From Caulobacteraceae bacterium (GTDB taxonomy: Bacteria > Pseudomonadota > Alphaproteobacteria > Caulobacterales > Caulobacteraceae): a stretch of DNA of 48,965 nt. The position numbers and the translations under genes were made by a program. This document shows positions 37,600-45,954 of the stretch, piece after piece. The stretch lies in assembly GCA_019746095.1 (NCBI GenBank), contig JAIESL010000016.1:1-48965 (forward strand). The letters are read 5' to 3'. The stretch's first letter is position 1; every line of letters begins with the position of its first letter. Below the pieces are notes generated by a model, which worked only from the letters and a program-made list of their open reading frames with translations, had not been told where the DNA came from and did no database searches.

Positions 37600-38850
37600 T
37601 TACATCGTCTCCAGACGCAGGGCTTTGAGCTTCAGCGCATCGATCTCGCCCGAGGCGATCTTGCACAGGATCAGGGCGCTGAGCCGGGCACGTTCGACAA
37701 AGCTGGCGGGCCAGGCGAACTCCTGATCGGAATGGATATCGCCGCCCAGCACCCCAAGGGTGTCGATATTCGGCAGGCCGGCGGCGTGCAGGTTGTTGCC
37801 CTCGCAGACCCCGCCCGAGGGCTTCCAGGCGATCGGCTGCCCGAGCAGGGCCCCGGTTTCCCGGACCGCCTCGAACAGGGCCGTCTGGCTGGCGTCCATC
37901 GGCTTCGGTGCGCGGGTCATGCCGCCATGCAGGTCCAGGGTCAGGCCGGGGAAGGGGGGCTCGCCGGCGATCTGGCGGACCGTCTCGGCGATCCAGGCCG
38001 ATGACTGGGCATCCGGGACGCGGACATTGAAGCGGACGACGGCATTGTCGGCCACGACATTCAGGGCCCCGCCGCCGCTGATCTTCGCGACATTGACGGT
38101 GACGCCCTCGCGCTGGCCGTTCAGGGCGTGCAGGCGGGCGGCGATCATGGCTGCGCCTGCGACCGCATTGGCCCCCTCATGGAAGGCGCGACCGGCGTGG
38201 GCGGCCTTGCCCGTGACGATCAGATGATAGTTGCCGCTGCCCTTGCGCGCGCCGGCCAGGGTCCCGTCGGAAAGCGCCGGCTCGTAGGTCATGCCGACAT
38301 GGCCCCGCGCACCCAGTTCGGCCAGCAGGGGGGCGGAGGCCGGCGAGCCGATCTCCTCATCGGGCGACAGCAGGACGGTCCAGCCGACGTTCGCGCGGTC
38401 CGGATGGGTCTCGAAGGCCTCCAGCGCCGCCAGGAGGACGGAAATCCCGCCCTTCATGTCGGCGATGCCCGGGCCGTTCAAGGCCCCGTCGGAACGGGTC
38501 GTCACCGTCTGGAAGGTGCTTTCGGTGGGGAAGACGGTGTCATAGTGACCGGTCAGGACGACCTGGACCGGCGCCTCGGGCCGGGCGGTAATCCGCAGTG
38601 CATCCGCATGGGCCTCGGTTCGCACCGTACCGTCGTCACCGACGGAACTTGAGCCCTGCGTCGGGATGCGGACCACCTCGGCGGGCAGATGCCGGGCCTC
38701 GGCCTCCAGCAGGGCCAGCACATGCGCCAGTCCGTTGGCATTCCGGCTGCCCGAATTGACGTTCGACCAGGCGACCGCCCGTTCGATGATGGCGGTCTCG
38801 CGCGCTGCGACATGGTCGAGCACGATCTGGTCGGGGGCTAGAATCCGCAT
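37600..38850 (-). CDS. M20 family zinc hydrolase in the AST operon
   Basis: A 416-residue amidohydrolase of the ArgE/DapE/carboxypeptidase G2 type. Metal ligands are seen in VVLTGHYDTVFP, GPGIADMKGGI, LLSPDEEIGSPAS (the Glu pair) and GDIHSDQEFAW, with a dimerisation domain GKAAHAGRAFHEGANAVAGA between. The product name in such loci is usually just hydrolase. It is the first gene of the operon, directly before astA, and the succinylglutamate desuccinylase AstE is absent here. It could therefore cleave N-succinylglutamate, but that is inference. No other deacylase is nearby. Confidence 0.88.
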   Translation of the reverse strand: MRILAPDQIVLDHVAARETAIIERAVAWSNVNSGSRNANGLAHVLALLEAEARHLPAEVVRIPTQGSSSVGDDGTVRTEAHADALRITARPEAPVQVVLTGHYDTVFPTESTFQTVTTRSDGALNGPGIADMKGGISVLLAALEAFETHPDRANVGWTVLLSPDEEIGSPASAPLLAELGARGHVGMTYEPALSDGTLAGARKGSGNYHLIVTGKAAHAGRAFHEGANAVAGAAMIAARLHALNGQREGVTVNVAKISGGGALNVVADNAVVRFNVRVPDAQSSAWIAETVRQIAGEPPFPGLTLDLHGGMTRAPKPMDASQTALFEAVRETGALLGQPIAWKPSGGVCEGNNLHAAGLPNIDTLGVLGGDIHSDQEFAWPASFVERARLSALILCKIASGEIDALKLKALRLETM

Positions 38851-38953
38851 GCGGGCGAACCCTAGCGGCCCGGGTCAGAAAGGTGAAGGCGATCTGCTTT
38901 CGATTCCGGCCGGGATGCGGTTAGGCTATGCCATCATCTTCTGGAGATACCCG

Positions 38954-39466
38954 ATGACAGACCTGATCAAGGCCATGAACCCGGCCGCGAGCCTTACGAC
39001 CGAACAGGGCGCACTCGATGCAGCCCGCGTCGGTGCCGTGGGCATCATCCTGGGCGCGATCAACCAGGCGGTGGCGGGCTGGTATGCCTCGACCGATGCC
39101 GGGATCGAAGCGGCCCGGGGTATGGTCGAGCAAATGCTCGGCGAAGCCCCCTCAGCCGAGCAGATGGCGCAACAGGCCCAGAGCGGCCTGATGGTGACAG
39201 GTGCCATTGTCGTTCTGCATCTCATCCTGGCCGCCGTTCAATGGCGCAAGCCCAATGGGGTGCTGCCGATCATCTTCCTGATCCTGGTGATCTGGGGCCT
39301 GGGAACCGCCTGCCTGGCCTTCCTGGTACCGGCCATTGCGGCAGCCCAGCCGATGTGGATGACGCTCCTCACCGTGGCCCTCCTTGCCATCGCGGCGATC
39401 ACCCAGATCGCCTCGATCCGCGGGGCCGGTGCGCTCAACAAGATCCGTATGGCGGCAGCCCAATAG
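38954..39466 (+). CDS. Small multi-helix membrane protein
   Basis: A 170-residue protein beginning MTDLIKAMNPAASLTTEQGA at the ATG at 38954. Four hydrophobic segments are seen: VGAVGIILGAINQAVAGWY, LMVTGAIVVLHLILAAVQW, GVLPIIFLILVIWGLGTACL and MTLLTVALLAIAAITQIAS. A polar, Gln/Met-rich loop lies between helices 1 and 2. No family is recognised. It diverges from the AST operon and faces tamB with 7 bases between stops. Confidence 0.65.
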   Translation: MTDLIKAMNPAASLTTEQGALDAARVGAVGIILGAINQAVAGWYASTDAGIEAARGMVEQMLGEAPSAEQMAQQAQSGLMVTGAIVVLHLILAAVQWRKPNGVLPIIFLILVIWGLGTACLAFLVPAIAAAQPMWMTLLTVALLAIAAITQIASIRGAGALNKIRMAAAQ

Positions 39467-39473
39467 GCCCGCA

Positions 39474-42400
39474 TTACCGGTTCGGGCGTCGATCCTCGCG
39501 ATCGGCGCCCGGCTGGTTTGATTGCCGACGCCATCGGATCGACAGGCTGGCGTCGCCCTGTCCGCCGAATTTGGAACTGACGGTCAGGTTTCGGCGCACC
39601 TGCCATTCGACGTTGACCGCTGCGCCGGTCTCGCCGCCGCCGATGATCTCAAGATAGACATCGTCGGTGATGTAGCGCCCGCCGGCGACCGTCAGACTTG
39701 AGGCCTCGCCGCCGAACGACAGCCGGTCCAGGCCGGCGAGCTCCCTCAGGTTACCGATCACATCGAAGCCGCCCCCGCCGGCCAGGGCCGCCACGGCCGC
39801 CGCCAGCTGGGCCGCCTCGAAGGGCGAGAGCTGGGAGGCCGAGCGCCCGAACAGCACCTGGGACAGGATCTCGTCCTGGGGCAGGGCCGGGGTGGAAGTC
39901 AGGACAATCTCGGGTCGGGCCGCCGTGCCGGTCACACGGATGGTGGCGGTCAGGGCCGGGTCCTCACGTGTGGCCGTCAGGTTCAGCCGGATCTGTTCCG
40001 GACGGGTCGAGAGAGTGACCGTGCCGCGCTCGTCGAACACAAACCGCTTGCCCGCGAAATCATAGTCGCCGCGCACGACCCGCGCTGTGCCGCTCAGGAC
40101 CGGGCGGGCAAGGGTGCCGGTGACCCGCGCGTCGACATTCATCGCCACATTGAGGCCGCGGCCGACCACCCGGACGTCGCCCCCGGGAGAGCGCAGGCTG
40201 ATGTCCAGCCCGAACTGCAGGCCGCGCTGGCGGTTCTGCTCCTCTTCGGGAATGTCCCCACCAGGGCGGTTGACCTCGATGACGTCCATGCGGACGACCC
40301 CGTTGGAGCCGGGCGGATTGGCCTCGATACGGGCCTCGTCGATGTCCATCTGACCGGTGAGGGTGATGTTGCCGTCGGTGCCCCGGGTCACGCTCAGGGG
40401 GCCGGAGGCCCGGGCCTCTGCGATGTCGTTGTCGATGATGCGGAAGCGGTTGAACAGCAGCTGGAAGCTGGAGGCAGAGCCCTGCTTGAGGCCGATCCGG
40501 CCGCTGCCGCTGACCGCGCCCCCGGTTCCGTCGACGGCGCTGAAGGTCTCGACCAGGCCGGTCGTATCGTCAAAGCGGCTGGCCAGGGTGATGGTCTCCA
40601 GGCTGACGCCGGTGGCGCTGTCCCGGAAGCGGCCCTGTTGCAGGTCCAGTCGGCCGTTGAGACGCGGCTCGGCCATCGAGCCCGCCAGGGTGGCACGGGC
40701 GTTGATCTGCCCCGAGAGCGATCGCTCGCCGCCGGCCAGCAGGTCCCAGATCGGCTGGATCTGGCCCTGGATCGAGATTTCGCCCGACATCTCGCGGGTG
40801 CGGACGACCGCCAGGCGCAGGGGCGCGGCCGAGGCCTCGACCGGCAGGGTCACGTCGGCGACGGCCCGAACGGCCTCGCCGTCGGCGGCATTGGCCTGGA
40901 TGCGCAGCGTATTGTTGACCAGCAGGGCGGTGACCGTGCCGTCCACCGCGAGGCCGCGCGGGGCATCGATGCTGCGGATGTCGTCCAGGGTGATGTTGGC
41001 CGATCCCGAGAGGTCCTCACCGGCTCCGCGCAGGGACAGGCGGCCGGTCACCCGCCCGCGCATGTCCTGGATCAGGGTACCGAGATCGACGCTGGTCAGG
41101 TTGGCCTCGATGATGGCCGCCCGGGAGTCCTGACGCAGTTCGCCGAGCAAGACGCCGCCGCCGATCCCCAGATCAACCCGCGCGACACGGCCGTCGCCGG
41201 ACAGGGCGATGACGGCGGGATTGCGGGTGGTGAAGGCGATCTCCCGGACCCGGCCGCTGCCTTCCAGCACGACGGACTGGGACGGATCGTTGCGGGCATA
41301 GACGCCGGTTCCCTCGAACGACACCGGGGTGGCCCCGCCGACATCGGCCTTGAGCTTGAACGGCAGCCGTTCGAGGGTCCCGCGGCCGTTCAGATCGAGG
41401 GTGCGGACGACCCAGGCCGAGCCCGCGAGGCGCACATTGCGGCCGGTGACGTTGAGGATCGCCGTCTCGGAACCCGCGCCGTCGGTGAGGCGGATGCGGC
41501 CGTCGGCCGTGCCGGTCGCGAGGAAGGCGCCCGGTCGGGCGGTGAAGGTCAGGTCGGCGCTGGACGGGACATTGTCCGACAGGGCGATCGCCCCCTGGGC
41601 CACGATCCCGCCGGCGTTCAGATCAACCTCGGTCAGCCGCAGACGGTCACCGCCGAGGAAGAAATGGCCGCTGGCGCGCGCGGGGCCGTAGTTCGATCCG
41701 GCCGTCAGGGCGATCTGCCCGTCCGAGCCGTCAGGGCCCTGCCGGAAGCTCAGGGTCATTTCGGCCCCGGTCAGGGACAGGGCCCCGGCACGGACCGTGC
41801 CGAAGGCGGCGGTCAGATCGGCGCGGGGCTCGGCGAGCGTCCCGGTCAGGGCCCCCTGGCCGGTCATGGCCCCGTCGATCGCGACGGGTCCGACCCCGAA
41901 TGGTCCCCGGGCATTCCAGTCCAGGGTGAGCCTGAGTTGTCCGTCACTGCCGATGGCCCCCCGGGCTGCGGCCGATCCCCGGGTGCCGGTCAGCTGGGCC
42001 CGTTCGACTGCGATACGGCCGTCTGCCAGCGCACCGGTCAGTTGCAGACGCGGTGTCGCGCCGAGGAGGCGGTCCAGCTCATCCATGCCGGTCGCGAGGC
42101 CCCGCGCCCGTCCGTCAAAGGTCAACCGCCAGGGTGCCCCGGTCCGGGCCGTCGAGGCCGAGATGGGCCCGCCGAAACGTCCGCGCGCACCCTTGTGGAT
42201 CCGCGACGCGTCCGTGATTTCAGCACGGCCCCGGAAGCCGAGTGCGCCCACCAGATTGCGGCCCCCGGATCCCGAAACGGTCAGGGCCTGGCCGGTCAGG
42301 TCGATGCGCTCCAGCAGGATCGCCCCATCGGCCTGCCGCGCGGCCTCGAAGGTCGCACGCGGTGTGGCACCCAGCAGGCCGCCGACAATCCCCGCGGTCG

Positions 42401-43697
42401 ATCCGCCGACGGTCCGGAGATCACCGTCAAGGTCGGCGCGCCCCTGGCGGACCTGAAGGTTCAACGGCCCGAGTATCCTCTGGGCCCGGTAGCTTGAGAC
42501 CTCGGGCGCGATCAGGTCGATTGACCCGTCCAGCCGCCAGGTCGCGGGATTGCCACGGAACACACCCCGGTAGGCGGCCGGTCCGCCCGCGGCCTGCCCG
42601 ACCAGCCGGGTCAGGGACCGGGTCGAGACGTCCAGGGTGATCCCGTCCGGACTGCTTTGATCCTTGAGCCGGATTTCACCGCTGGCGCGGGACTCGAGGT
42701 TGCCTGCAATCAGCCGCCAGCCGACGCCGATCCGGCCGTCGTCGTCACTGTCGCCGGAGGTGGCGAAGCCGAAACGGACCGTGCGGCCGATCCGCTCTGC
42801 GAACGGCGCCAGCAGGTCCGAGCCGGAGAAGTCCGCAAAGCCGGATACCCGGGTCCGCGTTTCCCCATAGCGACCCTTGATCACCAGCGGAACGAAGTCG
42901 CCGGTGCGCACCACTGCATCGATGACCTCTCCGTTGACCACGGCCGTGGCGAAGAACGGCTGGTCCGGGGAATAGCCGAGCGCACCGGCCAGCGGACCAC
43001 CGCGCGCCTCCTGGGCGCGCAGGTTCACGCGCAGGGCATCCAGCCGGTCCCCGATGGTCGCTGTTAGCCTGAGATAGTCCCCCGGACGGCTGTTGCTGAC
43101 CGCATTGATCGCGGCCGTCCTGGTTCCCTTGCGCGGAACATCAGCCTCGCCGGTCAGCTTCCAGCGTCCATACTCCTGGCTGAAGCCTTCCAGCAGTTCC
43201 ACGTCGGCCGCGAACCGGTCGATGTCGACGGACAGGGGCTGGGGTCCGGGCGGTTCGCTGCTGGCCTCCAGTTCCGGACGGCGGATCAGCCGTATGACCT
43301 CGGCCTCGACGGCGGTGGCATGAAAGGTCTGGGTGACCAGGGTCCACCAGTCCCAGTCGACCCGCACCTTGCGCGCCTCCAGCCAGACGCCGCTCGCATC
43401 AGTGACCGTGACCCGGTCGATGGTGAAGTCATCAAACAGGTCGCCGCGCACGCCCTCGACATTGATGCGGCCATAGCGACCGAGCTTCTTTCCGGCGACG
43501 AAACTGGTCACCAGCCCCCGACCGGAGTCGGACAGCAGATACATCCGCCCACCGACCCCGATGACGATCAGCAGGGCAGCCAGGATCGCGGCAGCCATTC
43601 CGCCGAAGAAGGCGAAGGCCTGAAGGCGGGTGCGCGTCTTCCTCGCCGTTTCGGCGGCGGTGTCCGGTGCGTCCTCGGGGGGCAGGGCTTCGGTCAA
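39474..43697 (-). CDS. tamB: Translocation and assembly module subunit TamB
   Basis: TamB is an inner-membrane-anchored, periplasm-spanning beta-taco protein that works with TamA and in phospholipid transport to the outer membrane. The 1407-residue protein has a single N-terminal membrane helix (FAFFGGMAAAILAALLIVIGVG at about residues 28-49), thousands of bases of repetitive beta sequence, and a C-terminal DUF490 region with RGDYDFAGKRFVFDERGTVTL, ILSQVLFGRSASQLSPFEAAQLA and ITDDVYLEI. A TTG start at 43697 overlaps the tamA stop (TTGA). The length is typical. Confidence 0.94.
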   Translation of the reverse strand: MTEALPPEDAPDTAAETARKTRTRLQAFAFFGGMAAAILAALLIVIGVGGRMYLLSDSGRGLVTSFVAGKKLGRYGRINVEGVRGDLFDDFTIDRVTVTDASGVWLEARKVRVDWDWWTLVTQTFHATAVEAEVIRLIRRPELEASSEPPGPQPLSVDIDRFAADVELLEGFSQEYGRWKLTGEADVPRKGTRTAAINAVSNSRPGDYLRLTATIGDRLDALRVNLRAQEARGGPLAGALGYSPDQPFFATAVVNGEVIDAVVRTGDFVPLVIKGRYGETRTRVSGFADFSGSDLLAPFAERIGRTVRFGFATSGDSDDDGRIGVGWRLIAGNLESRASGEIRLKDQSSPDGITLDVSTRSLTRLVGQAAGGPAAYRGVFRGNPATWRLDGSIDLIAPEVSSYRAQRILGPLNLQVRQGRADLDGDLRTVGGSTAGIVGGLLGATPRATFEAARQADGAILLERIDLTGQALTVSGSGGRNLVGALGFRGRAEITDASRIHKGARGRFGGPISASTARTGAPWRLTFDGRARGLATGMDELDRLLGATPRLQLTGALADGRIAVERAQLTGTRGSAAARGAIGSDGQLRLTLDWNARGPFGVGPVAIDGAMTGQGALTGTLAEPRADLTAAFGTVRAGALSLTGAEMTLSFRQGPDGSDGQIALTAGSNYGPARASGHFFLGGDRLRLTEVDLNAGGIVAQGAIALSDNVPSSADLTFTARPGAFLATGTADGRIRLTDGAGSETAILNVTGRNVRLAGSAWVVRTLDLNGRGTLERLPFKLKADVGGATPVSFEGTGVYARNDPSQSVVLEGSGRVREIAFTTRNPAVIALSGDGRVARVDLGIGGGVLLGELRQDSRAAIIEANLTSVDLGTLIQDMRGRVTGRLSLRGAGEDLSGSANITLDDIRSIDAPRGLAVDGTVTALLVNNTLRIQANAADGEAVRAVADVTLPVEASAAPLRLAVVRTREMSGEISIQGQIQPIWDLLAGGERSLSGQINARATLAGSMAEPRLNGRLDLQQGRFRDSATGVSLETITLASRFDDTTGLVETFSAVDGTGGAVSGSGRIGLKQGSASSFQLLFNRFRIIDNDIAEARASGPLSVTRGTDGNITLTGQMDIDEARIEANPPGSNGVVRMDVIEVNRPGGDIPEEEQNRQRGLQFGLDISLRSPGGDVRVVGRGLNVAMNVDARVTGTLARPVLSGTARVVRGDYDFAGKRFVFDERGTVTLSTRPEQIRLNLTATREDPALTATIRVTGTAARPEIVLTSTPALPQDEILSQVLFGRSASQLSPFEAAQLAAAVAALAGGGGFDVIGNLRELAGLDRLSFGGEASSLTVAGGRYITDDVYLEIIGGGETGAAVNVEWQVRRNLTVSSKFGGQGDASLSIRWRRQSNQPGADREDRRPNR

Positions 43698-45484
43698 AAG
43701 GCCTGCCCGATGCTGACATAGATCTGGAAGTCGGCATCACCGTCGCGGCGGTCGAGCGGGAAGGCGATATCGGCGCGGATCGGACCGAAGGGCAGTTTGT
43801 ACCGCACCCCGAACCCTGCGCCGTAGCGCAGGTTGTTGAAATTCGGCGTCTCCTGGAAGCCGATGGCACCGGCGTCGAGGAAGGCGACGGCCTGGAAACT
43901 CCGCCACACATCCCGGCGGATCTCGACCGAGGTCTCGAACAGGCTCAGGCCGCCGCGGGGCGTATTGTCGGGGAGGCGCGGGCCGACGCCCTGATACTCA
44001 AACCCGCGGACCGAGCCGCCGCCACCGGAATAGAAAAGGCGGTCTGACGGAACCGTCAGCTCCGCCCCGCCGAGAATCGAACCGACCCGGAGCCGGCCCG
44101 CCAGGACGGTTCTGGCACCGTCCTGGAGCGGCAGATAGGCGCTCGCCTGGGCTTCGGTCCGCAGGAACAGCACCGTGTCCTCCCCGGTCACCGCCGTCGG
44201 CTGGACAGAAGCGGACAGCCGCCATCCTGAGACCGGGTCGAGGGGGTCGTCGGAGCGGTCCAGATAGCCGCTGGCCCGACCGGTCAGGATCAGCAGGTCA
44301 CGATTGAAATTGATCGGCATGCGGGTCAGGGGATCGAACCGGTTTTCGTCGTACTGGCCAGCGTCCAGGCCGACGCCATAGCTGATGTAGGAGGTCTTGC
44401 CGATCCGCTGCTGCAGGTCGCCGGCGAGGGCCACCGCGGTGCGGCGGTAGGCGTCCGTGTCCTCATTCAGCAAGGCACCGGACAGCCGCAGGGTTTCGCC
44501 GGGGCGTCGCCAGTGGGGCAGGCTCAGGGACGCACCCAGGCGGCTGTCGACGTTGGCGGCGCGGGCCTGCCAGACCAGGGTGTCGGCCCGGCCGAACTGG
44601 TTATGCCAGGTCCAGAGCAGATCCAGGCCGGACCCTTCGGCGGTCGAGAAGGTCGCCCCCGCTTCAAGGATGCGACGCGGGCGGTCGGTCAGGGTGACGA
44701 TGACGGGCCGATGGCCGGCGGCATTGGACTGGTCCGGTGGAGCCAGGGCCACGGCGACCCCGTCATAGACGCCGGTTTCAAGCAGGCGCTGTTCCAGCTC
44801 GGCCACGTCCTCGGGATCATAGACCTCGCCCACCGACCAGGGGGCCAGGCCGACGACCCAGTCGGGATTGGTCGGTCCTCCGGTCTCCAGCCGTACCCCG
44901 TCCAGCTGGACCAGGGCGCCGGAGGCGATGCGAAAGGTGGGCTGTACGGTAAAGGTCGAATGGTCGACCACCACCCGGCGGGGCAGGGCCTCTGCGTCCG
45001 CATAACCTCGCCGGGCCAGGCCGGCGACGATCCGGCCCTCGGCGGAGATGACATCGCCGGCGCGTCCCGGCTGGCCCGGCGCCAGGCCAATCTCACGGCG
45101 GACGGCGGTCTCGGCCCCGACATCCGGCGGCGGTTCCGCCCAGAGCACCTGGACCTCGGCGAGGGCGAACCGGCGACCTGGAATGACATTGACGATCGCG
45201 ACCGGGGTTTCCTCGCCCTCGACGATGTCCTCGAGCACCGGTTGGTAATAGCCCTCAGATCGCAGAAGGGCCTCGGCGGCCTCCAGGGCCCCGCGGGCCC
45301 GGCGACGGGCCTCGAACCGGTTGGAAGCCGGCGTATCGACCTCGCCGACGGCCCGCACCAGCAGGGCCCTTAGCTCCGCGTCCAGCTCGCCGCGAACCTG
45401 GGCACGCGGGTCCGCATGGGCAGAGGCGGCGAACATCAGGGCACCCGCCATGCCGACAAGGAAGAGGGCGGGCCTTGGCGTCAA
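43694..45484 (-). CDS. tamA: Autotransporter assembly factor TamA (Omp85 family)
   Basis: TamA is an outer-membrane beta-barrel of the BamA superfamily. From TTG 45484 the protein is 596 residues with signal MTPRPALFLVGMAGALMFAA ending near SAHA. The open frame to a GTG at 45526 adds fourteen polar residues. Three POTRA domains cover about residues 25-290, then the barrel. The loop-6 motif is in YSGGGGSVRGFEYQGVGP, and the barrel ends in ADFQIYVSIGQAF with the terminal Phe used for BAM recognition. The stop overlaps tamB. Confidence 0.94.
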   Translation of the reverse strand: MTPRPALFLVGMAGALMFAASAHADPRAQVRGELDAELRALLVRAVGEVDTPASNRFEARRRARGALEAAEALLRSEGYYQPVLEDIVEGEETPVAIVNVIPGRRFALAEVQVLWAEPPPDVGAETAVRREIGLAPGQPGRAGDVISAEGRIVAGLARRGYADAEALPRRVVVDHSTFTVQPTFRIASGALVQLDGVRLETGGPTNPDWVVGLAPWSVGEVYDPEDVAELEQRLLETGVYDGVAVALAPPDQSNAAGHRPVIVTLTDRPRRILEAGATFSTAEGSGLDLLWTWHNQFGRADTLVWQARAANVDSRLGASLSLPHWRRPGETLRLSGALLNEDTDAYRRTAVALAGDLQQRIGKTSYISYGVGLDAGQYDENRFDPLTRMPINFNRDLLILTGRASGYLDRSDDPLDPVSGWRLSASVQPTAVTGEDTVLFLRTEAQASAYLPLQDGARTVLAGRLRVGSILGGAELTVPSDRLFYSGGGGSVRGFEYQGVGPRLPDNTPRGGLSLFETSVEIRRDVWRSFQAVAFLDAGAIGFQETPNFNNLRYGAGFGVRYKLPFGPIRADIAFPLDRRDGDADFQIYVSIGQAF

Positions 45485-45559
45485 ACTGGAACTTTCGTGA
45501 TGTCGCGGGAGGCGACGGGGTCGCACCGGTCTCTGGCGCCGATCACGCGCCGGCCGGGA

Positions 45560-45817
45560 TCAATAGAAGAGGGTTTCACTTTCCGGGCGAACCGATTCCT
45601 CGGACGACTGTTTTTCGGCGGGCAGGATCGTCGAATCGAGCGGGGGCGTATCGGCCGCGCTGGGGGCCGCAACCGGAACGCCGGCTTCCTCGGCGGCGGG
45701 CGCGACCGGGAGATCCATGGGTGCCTCGCCCGTCTCGGCAGCATAGCCGTTCGGATCCTCGCAGGCGGCAACCCCGACCACGGTCGACAGGGCCAGAATG
45801 GCAAACAGGCGTTTCAT
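45560..45817 (-). CDS. Small lipoprotein
   Basis: An 85-residue frame with a lipoprotein signal MKRLFAILALSTVVGVAAC and lipidation at Cys19. The mature part is short, Ala/Pro/Glu-rich and probably disordered (APMDLPVAPAAEEAGVPVAA), ending SETLFY. The ATG at 45817 is chosen because it places the signal first; the frame opens at 45853. It lies 33-76 bases before tamA in the same direction and diverges from the kinase gene. Function unknown. Confidence 0.65.
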   Translation of the reverse strand: MKRLFAILALSTVVGVAACEDPNGYAAETGEAPMDLPVAPAAEEAGVPVAAPSAADTPPLDSTILPAEKQSSEESVRPESETLFY

Positions 45818-45954
45818 CAGCGGTGTCTCCCCGGGACCGGCTGTCCAACGCACGGCCAGCTCGCCTGTTCCATACCGCCGAACACGCGTTTGGTCACCAC
45901 GGCAGAAACCAATCGTTTCAGAATTTGCCGCATTGTGAAATCCGGAGGGCTAGA

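Noticed and set aside
40638..42497. 619-residue plus-strand frame inside tamB
   Set aside because: It has low-complexity Gly/Asp/Arg composition with no domain, opposite a full-length TamB.
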